DNA from: Mycolicibacterium peregrinum
Lineage (GTDB): Bacteria; Actinomycetota; Actinomycetes; Mycobacteriales; Mycobacteriaceae
NCBI RefSeq assembly: GCF_001665785.1
Contig: NZ_LZSO01000038.1
Location: forward strand, 1-64,000
Length of the DNA: 64,000 nucleotides
Direction: 5' to 3'
The notes under the pieces were generated by a model. It was not told where the DNA came from. It did not search any database and saw only the letters and a program-made list of their open reading frames with translations. Positions 42,343-53,188 of the stretch are shown here, piece after piece (within the stretch, counting starts at the first letter, position 1; each line of letters begins with the position of its first letter). A program made the position numbers and the translations under genes.

Positions 42343-43245
42343 GTGAGTACGAGCGGAATCGATGTAACGGCGCAGTTGGGCACGGTGTTGACCGCAATGG
42401 TGACGCCGTTCAAGCCCGACGGCTCGCTCGATCTCGATGCTGCCGCCCGCCTGGCCAATCACCTGATCGACGCCGGCTGCGACGGCCTGGTGCTCTCGGG
42501 CACCACCGGTGAGTCCCCGACCACCACCGATGACGAGAAGCTCGCGCTCCTGCGCACGGTGCTGGAGGCCGTGGGGGACCGGGCCCGCATCATCGCCGGG
42601 GCGGGCAGCTACGACACCGCGCACAGCGTGCACCTGGCCAAGGCCTGCGCTGCCGAGGGGGCACACGGCCTGCTCGTGGTGACGCCGTACTACTCGCGGC
42701 CCCCGCAGGCCGGCCTGCTTGCGCACTTCACGGCCGTGGCCGATGCCACCGACCTGCCGAACCTGCTCTACGACATCCCTCCGCGTTCGTCGATCCCGAT
42801 CGCATGGGAGACCATCCGCGCCCTGGCAGGTCACCCGAACATCGTGGGTGTCAAGGATGCCAAGGGCGATCTGCACGGCGGCGGCGAGATGCTCGCTGAG
42901 ACCGGGCTGGCGTACTACTCGGGCGACGACACATTGAACCTGCCCTGGTTGGCCATGGGCGCCGTCGGTTTCGTCAGCGTCTGGGGACATCTGGCCGCAG
43001 GTCAGTTGCGGGACATGTTGACCGCGTTCAATTCTGGCGATATCGCCACGGCCCGCAAGATCAACGTGTCGCTGGCCCCGCTGGCCCGCGCCCAGGCTCA
43101 CCTCGGCGGAGTCACCATGTCGAAGGAGGGCCTGCGGTTGCAGGGATTCGACGCCGGCCTGCCGCGGCTGCCGCAGATCCCCGCCACACCCGCTGAGATC
43201 GAGGCGCTGGCCGCCGACATGCGCGCGGCAGCGGTGTTGCGATAG
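42343..43245 (+). CDS. dapA: 4-hydroxy-tetrahydrodipicolinate synthase
   Basis: A 300-residue class I aldolase condensing pyruvate and aspartate semialdehyde, the first step to DAP and lysine. Motifs: LVLSGTTGESPTTTDDEK, the catalytic Tyr in LLYDIPPRSSI, and the Schiff-base Lys in IVGVKDAKGDL. GTG start. Its TAG overlaps the rnj GTG by one base, so the two are translationally coupled. Confidence 0.97.
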   Translation: MSTSGIDVTAQLGTVLTAMVTPFKPDGSLDLDAAARLANHLIDAGCDGLVLSGTTGESPTTTDDEKLALLRTVLEAVGDRARIIAGAGSYDTAHSVHLAKACAAEGAHGLLVVTPYYSRPPQAGLLAHFTAVADATDLPNLLYDIPPRSSIPIAWETIRALAGHPNIVGVKDAKGDLHGGGEMLAETGLAYYSGDDTLNLPWLAMGAVGFVSVWGHLAAGQLRDMLTAFNSGDIATARKINVSLAPLARAQAHLGGVTMSKEGLRLQGFDAGLPRLPQIPATPAEIEALAADMRAAAVLR

Positions 43246-44921
43246 TGAGCACCGAACTCGCGCCCCCCAAGCCCCTGGCCCCCGGCGGTCTGCGAGTTAC
43301 CGCGCTGGGCGGAATCAGCGAGATCGGCCGCAACATGACGGTCTTCGAGCACCTGGGCAGACTGCTCATCGTGGACTGCGGGGTGCTGTTCCCCGGGCAC
43401 GACGAACCCGGCGTAGACCTGATCCTGCCGGACCTGCGCCACGTCGAGGACCGCCTCGAAGACGTCGAAGCTCTCGTCGTCACCCACGCGCACGAGGACC
43501 ACATCGGCGCGATTCCCTATCTGCTGAAGCTGCGTCCGGACATCCCGGTGGTCGGCTCGAAGTTCACCATCGCACTGATCCGCGAGAAGTGTCGTGAACA
43601 CCGGATCAAGCCGGTGTTCGTCGAGGTCGGCGAGCGGCAGAGCAGCCAGCACGGCGTCTTCGAATGCGAATACTTCGCGGTCAACCACTCGATTCCGGGA
43701 TGTCTGGCCGTCGCGATCCACACCGGCGCCGGCACTGTGCTGCACACCGGCGACATCAAGCTCGACCAGCAGCCGCTCGACGGCCGGCCGACCGACCTGC
43801 CGGGCATGTCGCGGCTCGGCGATGCCGGGGTCGACCTGTTCCTGTGCGACTCGACCAACTCCGAACATCCGGGTGTCAGCCCGTCGGAGAGCGAGGTCGG
43901 CCCGACGCTGCACCGGTTGATCCGCGGCGCCGAGGGCCGGGTGATCGTGGCCTGCTTCGCGTCGAACGTCGATCGCGTGCAGCAGATCGTCGACGCCGCC
44001 GTGGCACTTGGCCGGCGGGTTTCGTTCGTCGGGCGCTCGATGGTGCGAAACATGGGCATCGCCCGCGAACTCGGTTATCTGCGGGTGGCCGATTCCGACA
44101 TCCTCGACATCGGGGCGGCCGAGATGATGCCGGCCGACAAGGTCGTGCTGATCACCACCGGGACGCAGGGCGAGCCGATGGCGGCGTTGTCGCGGATGTC
44201 GCGTGGTGAGCATCGCAGCATCACGCTGACCGCAGGCGATCTGATCATCTTGTCCTCATCGCTGATCCCGGGCAACGAGGAAGCGGTCTACGGTGTCATC
44301 GACGCGCTGGCCAAGATCGGAGCCCGTGTCGTCACCAACGCCCAAGCGCGCGTTCATGTTTCCGGCCACGCCTATGCGGGTGAGCTGCTGTTCCTCTACA
44401 ACGGGGTTCGGCCCCGCAATGTCATGCCGGTGCACGGCACCTGGCGGCACATGCGCGCCAATGCCGCGCTGGCCGCCAGCACCGGGGTGCCGCAGGAGAA
44501 CATCGTGCTGGCCGAGAACGGCGTGAGTGTGGACCTCGTTGCCGGTAAGGCCTCGATCTCCGGCGCGGTGACCGTCGGCAAGATGTTCGTCGACGGGCTG
44601 ATCACCGGGGATGTCGGCGACGCCACACTCGGTGAACGCCTCATCCTGTCCTCGGGCTTCGTGGCGGTGACGGTCGTTATCCACCGTGAGACCGGAAAGC
44701 CGGCCGCACCCGCGCATCTGCATTCCCGCGGGTTCTCGGAGGATCCGAAGGCGCTGGAGGCGGTCGCCCGCAACGTCGAGCGGGAGCTGGAAAGCCTTGC
44801 CGCCGATAATGTCACCGACCCGACCCGCATCGCCCAGGCGGTCCGGCGCACCGTGGGCAAGTGGGTGGGCGAGACCTACCGTCGCCAGCCGATGATCGTC
44901 CCGACGGTCATCGAGATCTAG
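43245..44921 (+). CDS. rnj: Ribonuclease J
   Basis: A 558-residue metallo-beta-lactamase/beta-CASP nuclease with 5'-3' exo- and endoribonuclease activity. The zinc motif HxHxDH is in VVTHAHEDHIGAIPYL, with further ligands in HTGDIKLDQQPLDG. The beta-CASP part includes VACFASNVDRVQQI, and the C-terminal domain is at about 450-558. Together with PNPase at the left of the window it acts in RNA turnover. Confidence 0.97.
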   Translation: MSTELAPPKPLAPGGLRVTALGGISEIGRNMTVFEHLGRLLIVDCGVLFPGHDEPGVDLILPDLRHVEDRLEDVEALVVTHAHEDHIGAIPYLLKLRPDIPVVGSKFTIALIREKCREHRIKPVFVEVGERQSSQHGVFECEYFAVNHSIPGCLAVAIHTGAGTVLHTGDIKLDQQPLDGRPTDLPGMSRLGDAGVDLFLCDSTNSEHPGVSPSESEVGPTLHRLIRGAEGRVIVACFASNVDRVQQIVDAAVALGRRVSFVGRSMVRNMGIARELGYLRVADSDILDIGAAEMMPADKVVLITTGTQGEPMAALSRMSRGEHRSITLTAGDLIILSSSLIPGNEEAVYGVIDALAKIGARVVTNAQARVHVSGHAYAGELLFLYNGVRPRNVMPVHGTWRHMRANAALAASTGVPQENIVLAENGVSVDLVAGKASISGAVTVGKMFVDGLITGDVGDATLGERLILSSGFVAVTVVIHRETGKPAAPAHLHSRGFSEDPKALEAVARNVERELESLAADNVTDPTRIAQAVRRTVGKWVGETYRRQPMIVPTVIEI

Positions 44922-44998
44922 CCGGAGGGCGTACTGGGCGACTTGCCCGGCCGTATTCGAACGGTGTCGCGGTTCGGGTCGATACGCCCAGCCCGGAG

Positions 44999-45436
44999 TC
45001 AGCCGGCCAGTAGCAGGGCCCCGCCGGCCAACAACGCGATCACCTTGATGAGCTCGAACCCGACGTAGTAGTAATGCGCCGGCGAGCGTGACTGCGCTTC
45101 TTCGCCCGGTGCGAAGGCAAGGACAGCGTTGGAACGCTGAGTGAGCTTGGGCCGCACGGCGATCAACTGCACCGCCAGTGCCGCGATGGCAATCGCGAAG
45201 GCCACGATCACGTCGGGTGACGGGCGCTGCATGGCGAAGATCACGATGATGACGACGGCGAATGCGGTTTCCACCGCGTTGAGTGCGCGGAAAACCCTGC
45301 GCCCGATGCCGAGTCCGATCTGCAGCGTCACGCCCGGGGCCCGGAACTTCAGCGGCGCCTCGATGAACGAGATCGCGAGCACCATGCCCAGCCAGCAGAA
45401 GGCGACTGCGACCGCGACGGCCAGAGCGGCATTCAT
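44999..45436 (-). CDS. Four-helix membrane protein of unknown function
   Basis: 145 residues with four membrane helices (ALAVAVAVAFCWLGMVLAISF; TAFAVVIIVIFAM; VIVAFAIAIAALAVQLIAV; LIKVIALLAGGALLLAG). A short conserved-looking loop EAPLKFRAPG follows the first helix. ATG 45436 has GGGAGG upstream. It is divergent from the haemoglobin gene across a region with a strong inverted repeat, so both may share a regulator. Confidence 0.8.
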   Translation of the reverse strand: MNAALAVAVAVAFCWLGMVLAISFIEAPLKFRAPGVTLQIGLGIGRRVFRALNAVETAFAVVIIVIFAMQRPSPDVIVAFAIAIAALAVQLIAVRPKLTQRSNAVLAFAPGEEAQSRSPAHYYYVGFELIKVIALLAGGALLLAG

Positions 45437-45520
45437 CACATACCTCCCGACGGGCCGACCTCCCGGCCACTTTCTCCCTGCAGGAATCTGAGGTGGATCC
45501 GCGCGGTGATCATGGCTAGA

Positions 45521-45547
45521 GTTTATACAACGACTCATTGTAGAAAC
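45521..45547. promoter_or_regulatory. 27-bp operator-like inverted repeat
   Basis: Arms GTTTATACAA (45521-45530) and TTGTAGAAAC (45538-45547) pair with one mismatch around a 7-base spacer. It lies midway between the divergent membrane-protein and truncated-haemoglobin genes, in an A/T-rich island. TetR-type operator is the likeliest reading. Confidence 0.7.
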
Positions 45548-45589
45548 TAGGGGCCACGTGTGCGACCGGCCGGAAAAGGGATTTGTCCG

Positions 45590-45997
45590 ATGGCTGAGGA
45601 TCTGGCAGGACGCGACGACGTGGAGCTGTTGCTGTGGCGGTTCTACAGCAAGGCGCTTTCCGATCCCGTACTTGCCGAGCCGTTCACCGAACTGCGCGCC
45701 AAAGGCCTGCGGTCCCACATCCCGGTCATGGCTGACTTCTGGGAGACCGTGCTGTTCCGGGCTGGGCTCTACCGGAGCAGCGCGCTGACCGTGCACCGTG
45801 AACTGCACGCCCGTCATCCGCTGTCGGCACGGCATTTCGTGCGCTGGCTGACCCTGTGGACCGGCACTGTCGACGAGCTCTTCGAGGGCCCGCATGCCGA
45901 GCGGGCCAAGCTCCAGGCCGGGCGCATCGCCAAGGCCATGCACCGGAGACTGGCCGGGGCCGACGCCGCCGAACTCGACGCTCTGGTTGCCTGCTAA
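45590..45997 (+). CDS. Group III truncated haemoglobin
   Basis: 135 residues of globin fold. Features fit trHb group III: LLLWRFYSKALSDPVLAEPF, the helix HIPVMADFWETVLFRAGLY, and LHARHPLSARHFVRWLTLWTGTVDELF, where one His is the likely proximal haem ligand. Expected to bind oxygen or NO. ATG 45590 is preceded by AAAAGGG. The last 4 bases overlap the convergent methyltransferase gene. Confidence 0.88.
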   Translation: MAEDLAGRDDVELLLWRFYSKALSDPVLAEPFTELRAKGLRSHIPVMADFWETVLFRAGLYRSSALTVHRELHARHPLSARHFVRWLTLWTGTVDELFEGPHAERAKLQAGRIAKAMHRRLAGADAAELDALVAC

Positions 45998-46863
45998 CGC
46001 TTTTCGGCGTAGGCGGTCCATTCCACCTGGGAGGCCGTCAGCTTCCGCCGGGCCGGTGAAATGTAGTGCTCGGTGAGGTAATCGGGCCCGGCCTGCTCGG
46101 TCAGCTGCCAGCCGTAGGGCTCGATGAAGGCGGCCACCCCGTCTGGTTCGAGCCCGAACTGCCACAGTTGACTGCGAACCCGGAACCGGCGATACAGCGA
46201 TTCAGCACCGTAGCGATTGGTCCCGTCGATGAAATCGCTACGGACATAGGTGAATCCGATTCTGCTCGCCGGCGCTGCCGAACGGAGGAACTCGAATGTC
46301 GACGCGACAGCGTCGGCGCTCAGATATTGCGTCACGCCTTCCCAGATGAAGAAGGTTCGGTGGTCGCCGCGGTGGCCATGCCGGGCGAGTTCAGCGGCCA
46401 GGTCGTCGTTTTCGAAATCCACCGGTACCAGGTGCACCGACGGGGGAGTAGCACCGAGCGCGCTGCGCACCACCGAGCGTTTGCGCTCGATGTTGACCGG
46501 CAGATCCACTTCGAACACCGGCACCGCACTGTGTCGTGCGAGTCGGTAGGCCTTGGTGTCCAGTCCGGCGCCGAGAATCACGACGGCGTCGATATCGGGC
46601 AACGCCTCGGTGAGCTTGTCACCGAGGTAACGCTTGCGGCAGGTCAGATTCGCCCACAGTCCCGGGCCCGATCGTTCGGTGGCCTGGATCAGAAGCCTGC
46701 GGGCAACCGACCAGCGCGCGATCCGGGTGAAGGCACGCGCGCCGGCCGGCAGGAATGACAAGGCCATGTCGTCGTCGACCAACCGTCGCTGCACCGGCTC
46801 GTACTGTTCGACGGCAGCAAGGACCATCGGGCCGACGGCCGTTGCGGCGACGGGATTACTCAT
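45994..46863 (-). CDS. SAM-dependent methyltransferase (Rv2751-like, TIGR00027 type)
   Basis: 289 residues of the leucine carboxyl methyltransferase-like family common in mycobacteria. The SAM motif is DAVVILGAGLDTKAYRLAR near residues 94-113, followed by FEVDLPVNIERKR and FFIWEGVTQYLS. The substrate is unknown. It overlaps the upstream SDR gene by ATGA, and the pair matches Rv2751-Rv2750 in M. tuberculosis. Confidence 0.9.
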   Translation of the reverse strand: MSNPVAATAVGPMVLAAVEQYEPVQRRLVDDDMALSFLPAGARAFTRIARWSVARRLLIQATERSGPGLWANLTCRKRYLGDKLTEALPDIDAVVILGAGLDTKAYRLARHSAVPVFEVDLPVNIERKRSVVRSALGATPPSVHLVPVDFENDDLAAELARHGHRGDHRTFFIWEGVTQYLSADAVASTFEFLRSAAPASRIGFTYVRSDFIDGTNRYGAESLYRRFRVRSQLWQFGLEPDGVAAFIEPYGWQLTEQAGPDYLTEHYISPARRKLTASQVEWTAYAEKR

Positions 46864-47687
46864 CGTTTGTTGACGATGCCTGCATCGACCGGAAGTGTCA
46901 CCCCGGTGATGTAGCGCGCCTGATCAGACACCAGCCACGCCACAGCGTTCGCGACGTCTTCCGACTGGATCACCTGCACCGGTAGCGCATTGCTGAAATC
47001 GGTCGGTGCGTTCAACTCCTCGGCGATGTGTTTCAGCCATCCGCGGGTGAACTCGTTGTTGATCATCGGGGTGTCCACCCCGGTGGGGTGAATCGTGTTG
47101 ACCCGAATGCTGTGCGGGGCGAGGAAGTTGGCGTAGGCCCGCATCAGGCCGACCACACCGTGCTTGGCCGCGGTGTAGCCCAGCGAGCCGCGGTCGCCGC
47201 CGCCCACACCGATCAGTCCCGCCGCCGAGCTGATCAGCACGATCGACCCGCCGGCACCCTGGGCGACCATGATCGGAATTGCTGCCTCGACAGTGTGATG
47301 CGCGCCGGTCAGGTTCACGTCGACGACGTCGCGCCAGCCGTCGGGGCCCGACTGCATCGGGGCGATCCCGGCGTTGGCGACGACGATGTCGAGCCGGCCG
47401 AACCGGTCCACTCCGGTCTGCAGCGCCGACCGCAGAGCCTGCTCGTCCCGGACATCGGCCTGTACGGCCACGATCCGGCCACCCGCGTCCTCCACGAGCT
47501 TGACCGTCGCGGCCAGATCATCGGGCGTGGCCAGGGGATAGGGCACCGAGTCGATCTGGTCGCACAGATCGATCGCGATGATGTCGGCCCCGTCGGCGGC
47601 CAGTCGCAAGGCCTCTGCCCGCCCCTGACCGCGAGCGGCGCCGGTGATGAACGCGACCCTCCCGGCCAGGGGAGCTGCGGTGGACAT
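46860..47687 (-). CDS. Mycofactocin-type SDR oxidoreductase (Rv2750-like)
   Basis: 275 residues. Rossmann motif TGAARGQGRAEALRLA, catalytic Ser in VLISSAAG and Y-x-x-x-K in YTAAKHGVV. The insertion after strand 2 (AIDLCDQIDSVPYPLATP) is characteristic of SDRs that keep NAD tightly bound and use mycofactocin as redox partner. ATG 47687 is preferred over an upstream start that would include repeat sequence. It heads a two-gene unit with the methyltransferase. Confidence 0.9.
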   Translation of the reverse strand: MSTAAPLAGRVAFITGAARGQGRAEALRLAADGADIIAIDLCDQIDSVPYPLATPDDLAATVKLVEDAGGRIVAVQADVRDEQALRSALQTGVDRFGRLDIVVANAGIAPMQSGPDGWRDVVDVNLTGAHHTVEAAIPIMVAQGAGGSIVLISSAAGLIGVGGGDRGSLGYTAAKHGVVGLMRAYANFLAPHSIRVNTIHPTGVDTPMINNEFTRGWLKHIAEELNAPTDFSNALPVQVIQSEDVANAVAWLVSDQARYITGVTLPVDAGIVNKR

Positions 47688-47698
47688 CAGTGCGTTCT

Positions 47699-47754
47699 CT
47701 TCTTCGCGCAAGCGCTCATCAGTGTTGTTTCTTCTTCGCGCAAGCGCTCATCAG
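47699..47754. repeat. 24-bp direct repeat
   Basis: CTTCTTCGCGCAAGCGCTCA plus 4 more bases occurs at 47699-47722 and 47731-47754, 32 bases apart. It lies between the quinol monooxygenase stop and the SDR start, apparently a local duplication. Confidence 0.9.
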
Positions 47755-48068
47755 CCGGCCCGCAACTGGCCCTTGGCCGGGTCACCCGCCACCACCGGCT
47801 GCAACATTTTGATATCGGGAGCGCCGTCGAGCAGCTCGCCGATCGCACCGAACAGGGTGCCGATGGCCGGGGCGGTGCTGTGGGTCTTGAGTGCGTCGGC
47901 GTCGGCCCACTGCTCGACGAAGACGAACGTGCCGTCGGACTCATGCAGCGAATACAACTGGCAGCCCGGCTCGTCGTGCACAGTCGCGACGGCGTTGGTG
48001 CAGGCCTCGCGCACGGCATCGACGGACTCGGGCTTGGCCTTCATGGTGGCGACGACAACAACAGGCAT
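47751..48068 (-). CDS. Antibiotic biosynthesis monooxygenase-domain protein (Rv2749-like)
   Basis: 105 residues with the ferredoxin-like ABM fold (VVVVATMKAKPESVDAVREAC; DEPGCQLYSLHESDGTFVFVEQWADADALKTHSTA). Such small dimeric proteins oxidise quinols or degrade aromatic or haem-like compounds. GAGGAG lies about 10 bases before the ATG. It is divergent from ftsK. The stop sits within the second copy of the 24-bp repeat. Confidence 0.88.
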   Translation of the reverse strand: MPVVVVATMKAKPESVDAVREACTNAVATVHDEPGCQLYSLHESDGTFVFVEQWADADALKTHSTAPAIGTLFGAIGELLDGAPDIKMLQPVVAGDPAKGQLRAG

Positions 48069-48227
48069 AGGTGCAGGACTCCTCGATGAGAACCGAAACT
48101 GGACGACTGTCCACCCTAGGCGATAACCCGATGAAAATGGTTCGTATGACTAAGTGTCATTTGAGACCGTCTTGTGACCCGTGTGGCAGATGGTGATTGT
48201 GGGGCATGTGCGACTAGGCTTGCGGGC
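48069..48227. promoter_or_regulatory. Divergent promoter region, ABM monooxygenase / ftsK
   Basis: 159 bases without a gene. ATGAC-TAAGT-GTCAT at 48146-48160 is a small perfect inverted repeat in an A/T-rich patch and a candidate regulator site. Confidence 0.4.
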
Positions 48228-50813
<2,586 letters not shown>

Positions 50814-50820
50814 CCTTCAG

Positions 50821-50883
50821 CGCCGAAATGGCATTCCGGCAGCGATTTTGCGAGTGAGCGCCTGCCGGAATGCCATTTCGGCG
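50821..50883. terminator. 22-bp perfect inverted repeat between convergent ftsK and argA
   Basis: Arms 50821-50842 (begins CGCCGAAATGGCATTCCGGC) and 50862-50883 are exact complements, with a 19-base loop. It starts 7 bases after the ftsK stop and ends 8 bases before the argA stop. It can act as a bidirectional terminator; the unusual length and sequence could also mark a dispersed palindromic element. Confidence 0.8.
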
Positions 50884-50891
50884 GATAGACG

Positions 50892-51413
50892 CTAGAGCGT
50901 CAACAACATGCGGGTATTGCCCAGGGTATTGGGCTTGACGTACGACAGGTCGAGGAACTCCGCGACACCGGTGTCGTACGAGCGGCACATCTCCTCGTAC
51001 ACCTCGGCGGTCACGGGGGTGCCGTCGATCTCCTCGAATCCGTGCTTGCCGAAGAAGTCGACTTCGAAGGTCAGCACGAAGATGCGGCTCAGGCGCAACT
51101 CGCGGGCGACGTCGAGCAACTGCTCGACGAGTTCATGCCCCACGCCGGTGCCGCGGACCTTCGGATGCACCGCCACGGTGCGCACCTCACCGAGATCGGC
51201 CCACAACACGTGGAGCGCGCCGCATCCCACCAGCTCATCGTCGAGTTCGGCGACCCAGAATTCCTGGACCGCCTCGTACAGCGTGACCAGGTTCTTCTCC
51301 AGCAGGATCTTGCCCGCATAGACGTCGACGAGGCCCTTGATCGCCGGGACATCGGACGTGCGGGCGCGGCGCACCACAGGGTGTTTGCGCGGCTCGACAC
51401 TGCCTGGGTTCAC
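50892..51413 (-). CDS. argA: GNAT-type L-glutamate N-acetyltransferase
   Basis: 173 residues, matching the short actinobacterial ArgA (Rv2747) that acetylates glutamate for arginine synthesis. GNAT core: EFWVAELDDELVGCGALHVL, EVRTVAVHPKVRGTGVGHEL (acetyl-CoA loop), FEVDFFGKHGFEEI. The GTG at 51413 gives the family length; open frame upstream is antisense to pgsA3. Confidence 0.9.
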   Translation of the reverse strand: MNPGSVEPRKHPVVRRARTSDVPAIKGLVDVYAGKILLEKNLVTLYEAVQEFWVAELDDELVGCGALHVLWADLGEVRTVAVHPKVRGTGVGHELVEQLLDVARELRLSRIFVLTFEVDFFGKHGFEEIDGTPVTAEVYEEMCRSYDTGVAEFLDLSYVKPNTLGNTRMLLTL

Positions 51414-51455
51414 AGGCGCAAGAGTATCGGTTACGGCAACCGATATTCTGTTGCG

Positions 51456-52061
51456 GTGCCGGGCCAACCTTCTACCGATCCGGTGGTCCCGCGTGCGCGC
51501 GTGGCCAACCTCGCCAACGTGCTCACCGGTGTGCGCATGGTGCTGGTTCCGGTCTTCCTCGTATTTCTGTTCGTCGGCGACGGTCATGAATCCGGCTGGC
51601 GGATCGCCGCTTTCGCGGTGTTCGCGGTCGCGGTGATCACCGACCATCTCGACGGTGCGTTGGCGCGCAGCTACGGCATGATCACCGAGTTCGGCACCCT
51701 GGCCGATCCGATCGCCGACAAGGCGCTGATCGGCGCGGCGCTGATCGGACTCTCGATGCTGCACGACCTGCCCTGGTGGATCACCGTGGTGGTACTGACC
51801 CGTGAGATCGGAATCACGGTGCTGCGGTTCGCAGTGCTGCGTCACGGAGTGATCCCGGCCAGCCGCGGCGGCAAGCTCAAGACACTGGTGCAGGCCGTGG
51901 CCATCGGGTTGTTCGTGCTTCCGCTGCATTCGTGGCCCAGCATCTGGCTCGATGTGGCCTGGGTGATCATGTGGGCCGCCGTGGTGCTGACCGTGCTCAC
52001 CGGCGCTGATTACATCCTCTCCGCGATCAGGGATTCACGTGGACGATCCGCTGCTCACTGA
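51456..52061 (+). CDS. pgsA3: CDP-alcohol phosphatidyltransferase (PgsA3)
   Basis: 201 residues. The family signature D-x2-D-G-x2-A-R-x8-G-x3-D-x3-D is complete in DHLDGALARSYGMITEFGTLADPIAD. Several membrane helices. Expected to make phosphatidylglycerophosphate or a related phospholipid in the membrane. GTG 51456 follows the family N terminus. Its last 23 bases overlap the pncC start. Confidence 0.92.
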   Translation: MPGQPSTDPVVPRARVANLANVLTGVRMVLVPVFLVFLFVGDGHESGWRIAAFAVFAVAVITDHLDGALARSYGMITEFGTLADPIADKALIGAALIGLSMLHDLPWWITVVVLTREIGITVLRFAVLRHGVIPASRGGKLKTLVQAVAIGLFVLPLHSWPSIWLDVAWVIMWAAVVLTVLTGADYILSAIRDSRGRSAAH

Positions 52062-52527
52062 CGACGCCAGGGCCCTGGTCGCCGACCTGACGGTGCGCTC
52101 ACAGAGCGTGGCCACCGCCGAGTCGCTGACCGGCGGCCTGCTCGCCGCGACGCTCGCCGGCGTGACCGGGGCCAGCGCGGTGCTACAGGGCGGACTGATC
52201 ACCTACAACGAGGACACCAAGATCTGGCTGGCCGGCGTGGCCCCCCAGGTGCTCGACGCGGTCGGCCCTGTCGCTGCTCCCACCGCGCGGGCGCTGGCGG
52301 TCGGCGCCCGGCAGCGGTGTGCGGCCACCTGGGGCGTCGGCCTGACCGGCGTGGCCGGGCCGGAACCGCACGGCGGACACCCGGTGGGCACCGTGTTCAT
52401 CGGCCTGGCCGGCCCGGTCGACACCGAAGTGGTCGAGCTGGCCCTGTCCGGCTCGCGCTGGGACATCCGCCGCGCCGCCGTCGACGAGGCGATCACCCGG
52501 CTGCGTTTCCTGGTCGAGAACCAGTAA
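52039..52527 (+). CDS. pncC: CinA C-terminal-domain nicotinamide-nucleotide amidase
   Basis: 162 residues, the stand-alone amidase domain that converts NMN to nicotinate mononucleotide in pyridine salvage. Motifs: VATAESLTGGLLAATLAGV, GGLITYNEDTK, GLTGVAGPEPHGGHPVGTVFIGL. The GTG start lies within the end of pgsA3, so the two are translationally coupled. Confidence 0.9.
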   Translation: MDDPLLTDDARALVADLTVRSQSVATAESLTGGLLAATLAGVTGASAVLQGGLITYNEDTKIWLAGVAPQVLDAVGPVAAPTARALAVGARQRCAATWGVGLTGVAGPEPHGGHPVGTVFIGLAGPVDTEVVELALSGSRWDIRRAAVDEAITRLRFLVENQ

Positions 52528-52563
52528 CCCGGATCTGCAACCGGACTGCGGGAACCATGCGGT

Positions 52564-52592
52564 GGTCCGCTGCGTTGGTCAGTCAGCGGACC
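52564..52592. promoter_or_regulatory. Inverted repeat upstream of clgR
   Basis: Perfect 9-bp arms GGTCCGCTG (52564-52572) and CAGCGGACC (52584-52592), 11-base spacer, 28 bases before the clgR ATG. It could be a regulator site or a stem-loop in the clgR leader. It does not fit the usual close-spaced ClgR box. Confidence 0.55.
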
Positions 52593-52619
52593 TGCGACCG
52601 CCAGGCGAAGGAGGGCACG

Positions 52620-52961
52620 ATGACGGCATTGCTGCGTGAGGTGATTGGCGACGTGCTGCGTAACGCCCGCACCGAACAGGGTCGGACGTTGCGTCAAGTG
52701 TCCGACTCGGCCCGGGTGAGCCTCGGGTACCTCTCCGAAGTCGAGCGGGGCCGCAAGGAGGCCTCCAGCGAACTGCTCAGCGCCATCTGCGACGCGCTGG
52801 ATGTCCCGCTGTCGCGGGTGCTCACCGATGCCGGCGAGAGCATGGCCGAGCGGGAACACGCCTCCGCAGCCGTCCGTCCCGATGCCGCTGCCAACGTCGC
52901 CCACATCGATGCGTCGACCAAGGTGGTCATCCCGCAGGTCGTGTCGATGGCTGTCGCGTGA
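52620..52961 (+). CDS. clgR: Stress regulator ClgR
   Basis: 113 residues. Cro/C1-type HTH (GRTLRQVSDSARVSLGYLSEVERGRKEASSELLSAICDAL-like region at about 20-60) and an Ala/Val C terminus ending SMAVA, which resembles a ClpP-type degron. In mycobacteria ClgR activates clp protease genes and the psp genes that follow. GAAGGAGGG lies just before the ATG. It is followed by pspA after 227 bases. Confidence 0.95.
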   Translation: MTALLREVIGDVLRNARTEQGRTLRQVSDSARVSLGYLSEVERGRKEASSELLSAICDALDVPLSRVLTDAGESMAEREHASAAVRPDAAANVAHIDASTKVVIPQVVSMAVA

Positions 52962-53188
52962 CCAGGGCCTGACGCCACCGCCGATGCCGGATTGATCTCG
53001 CTGTTCGTGTGCGGGTACGAATTTTCGCGAAACACCCACGCGAACAGTCGACGGGACTGTGGCTGCCTGTCCAGAACCGATAAGTTGGCATCAGAGGAAT
53101 TGCGGCAACCTGAAGAGCAGTAGGACCGAGCACCGGCTTGCTGGGCAAGCCTGACCGACAAGCCCGACAGATAAGGCGGAACGAACCC
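52962..53188. promoter_or_regulatory. clgR-pspA intergenic region
   Basis: 227 bases. CTGTTCG near 53001 and CGAACAG near 53040 form the ends of an imperfect inverted repeat; TTTCGCGAAA at its centre is a perfect 10-bp palindrome. A candidate stress-responsive promoter or operator for pspA. Confidence 0.45.
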
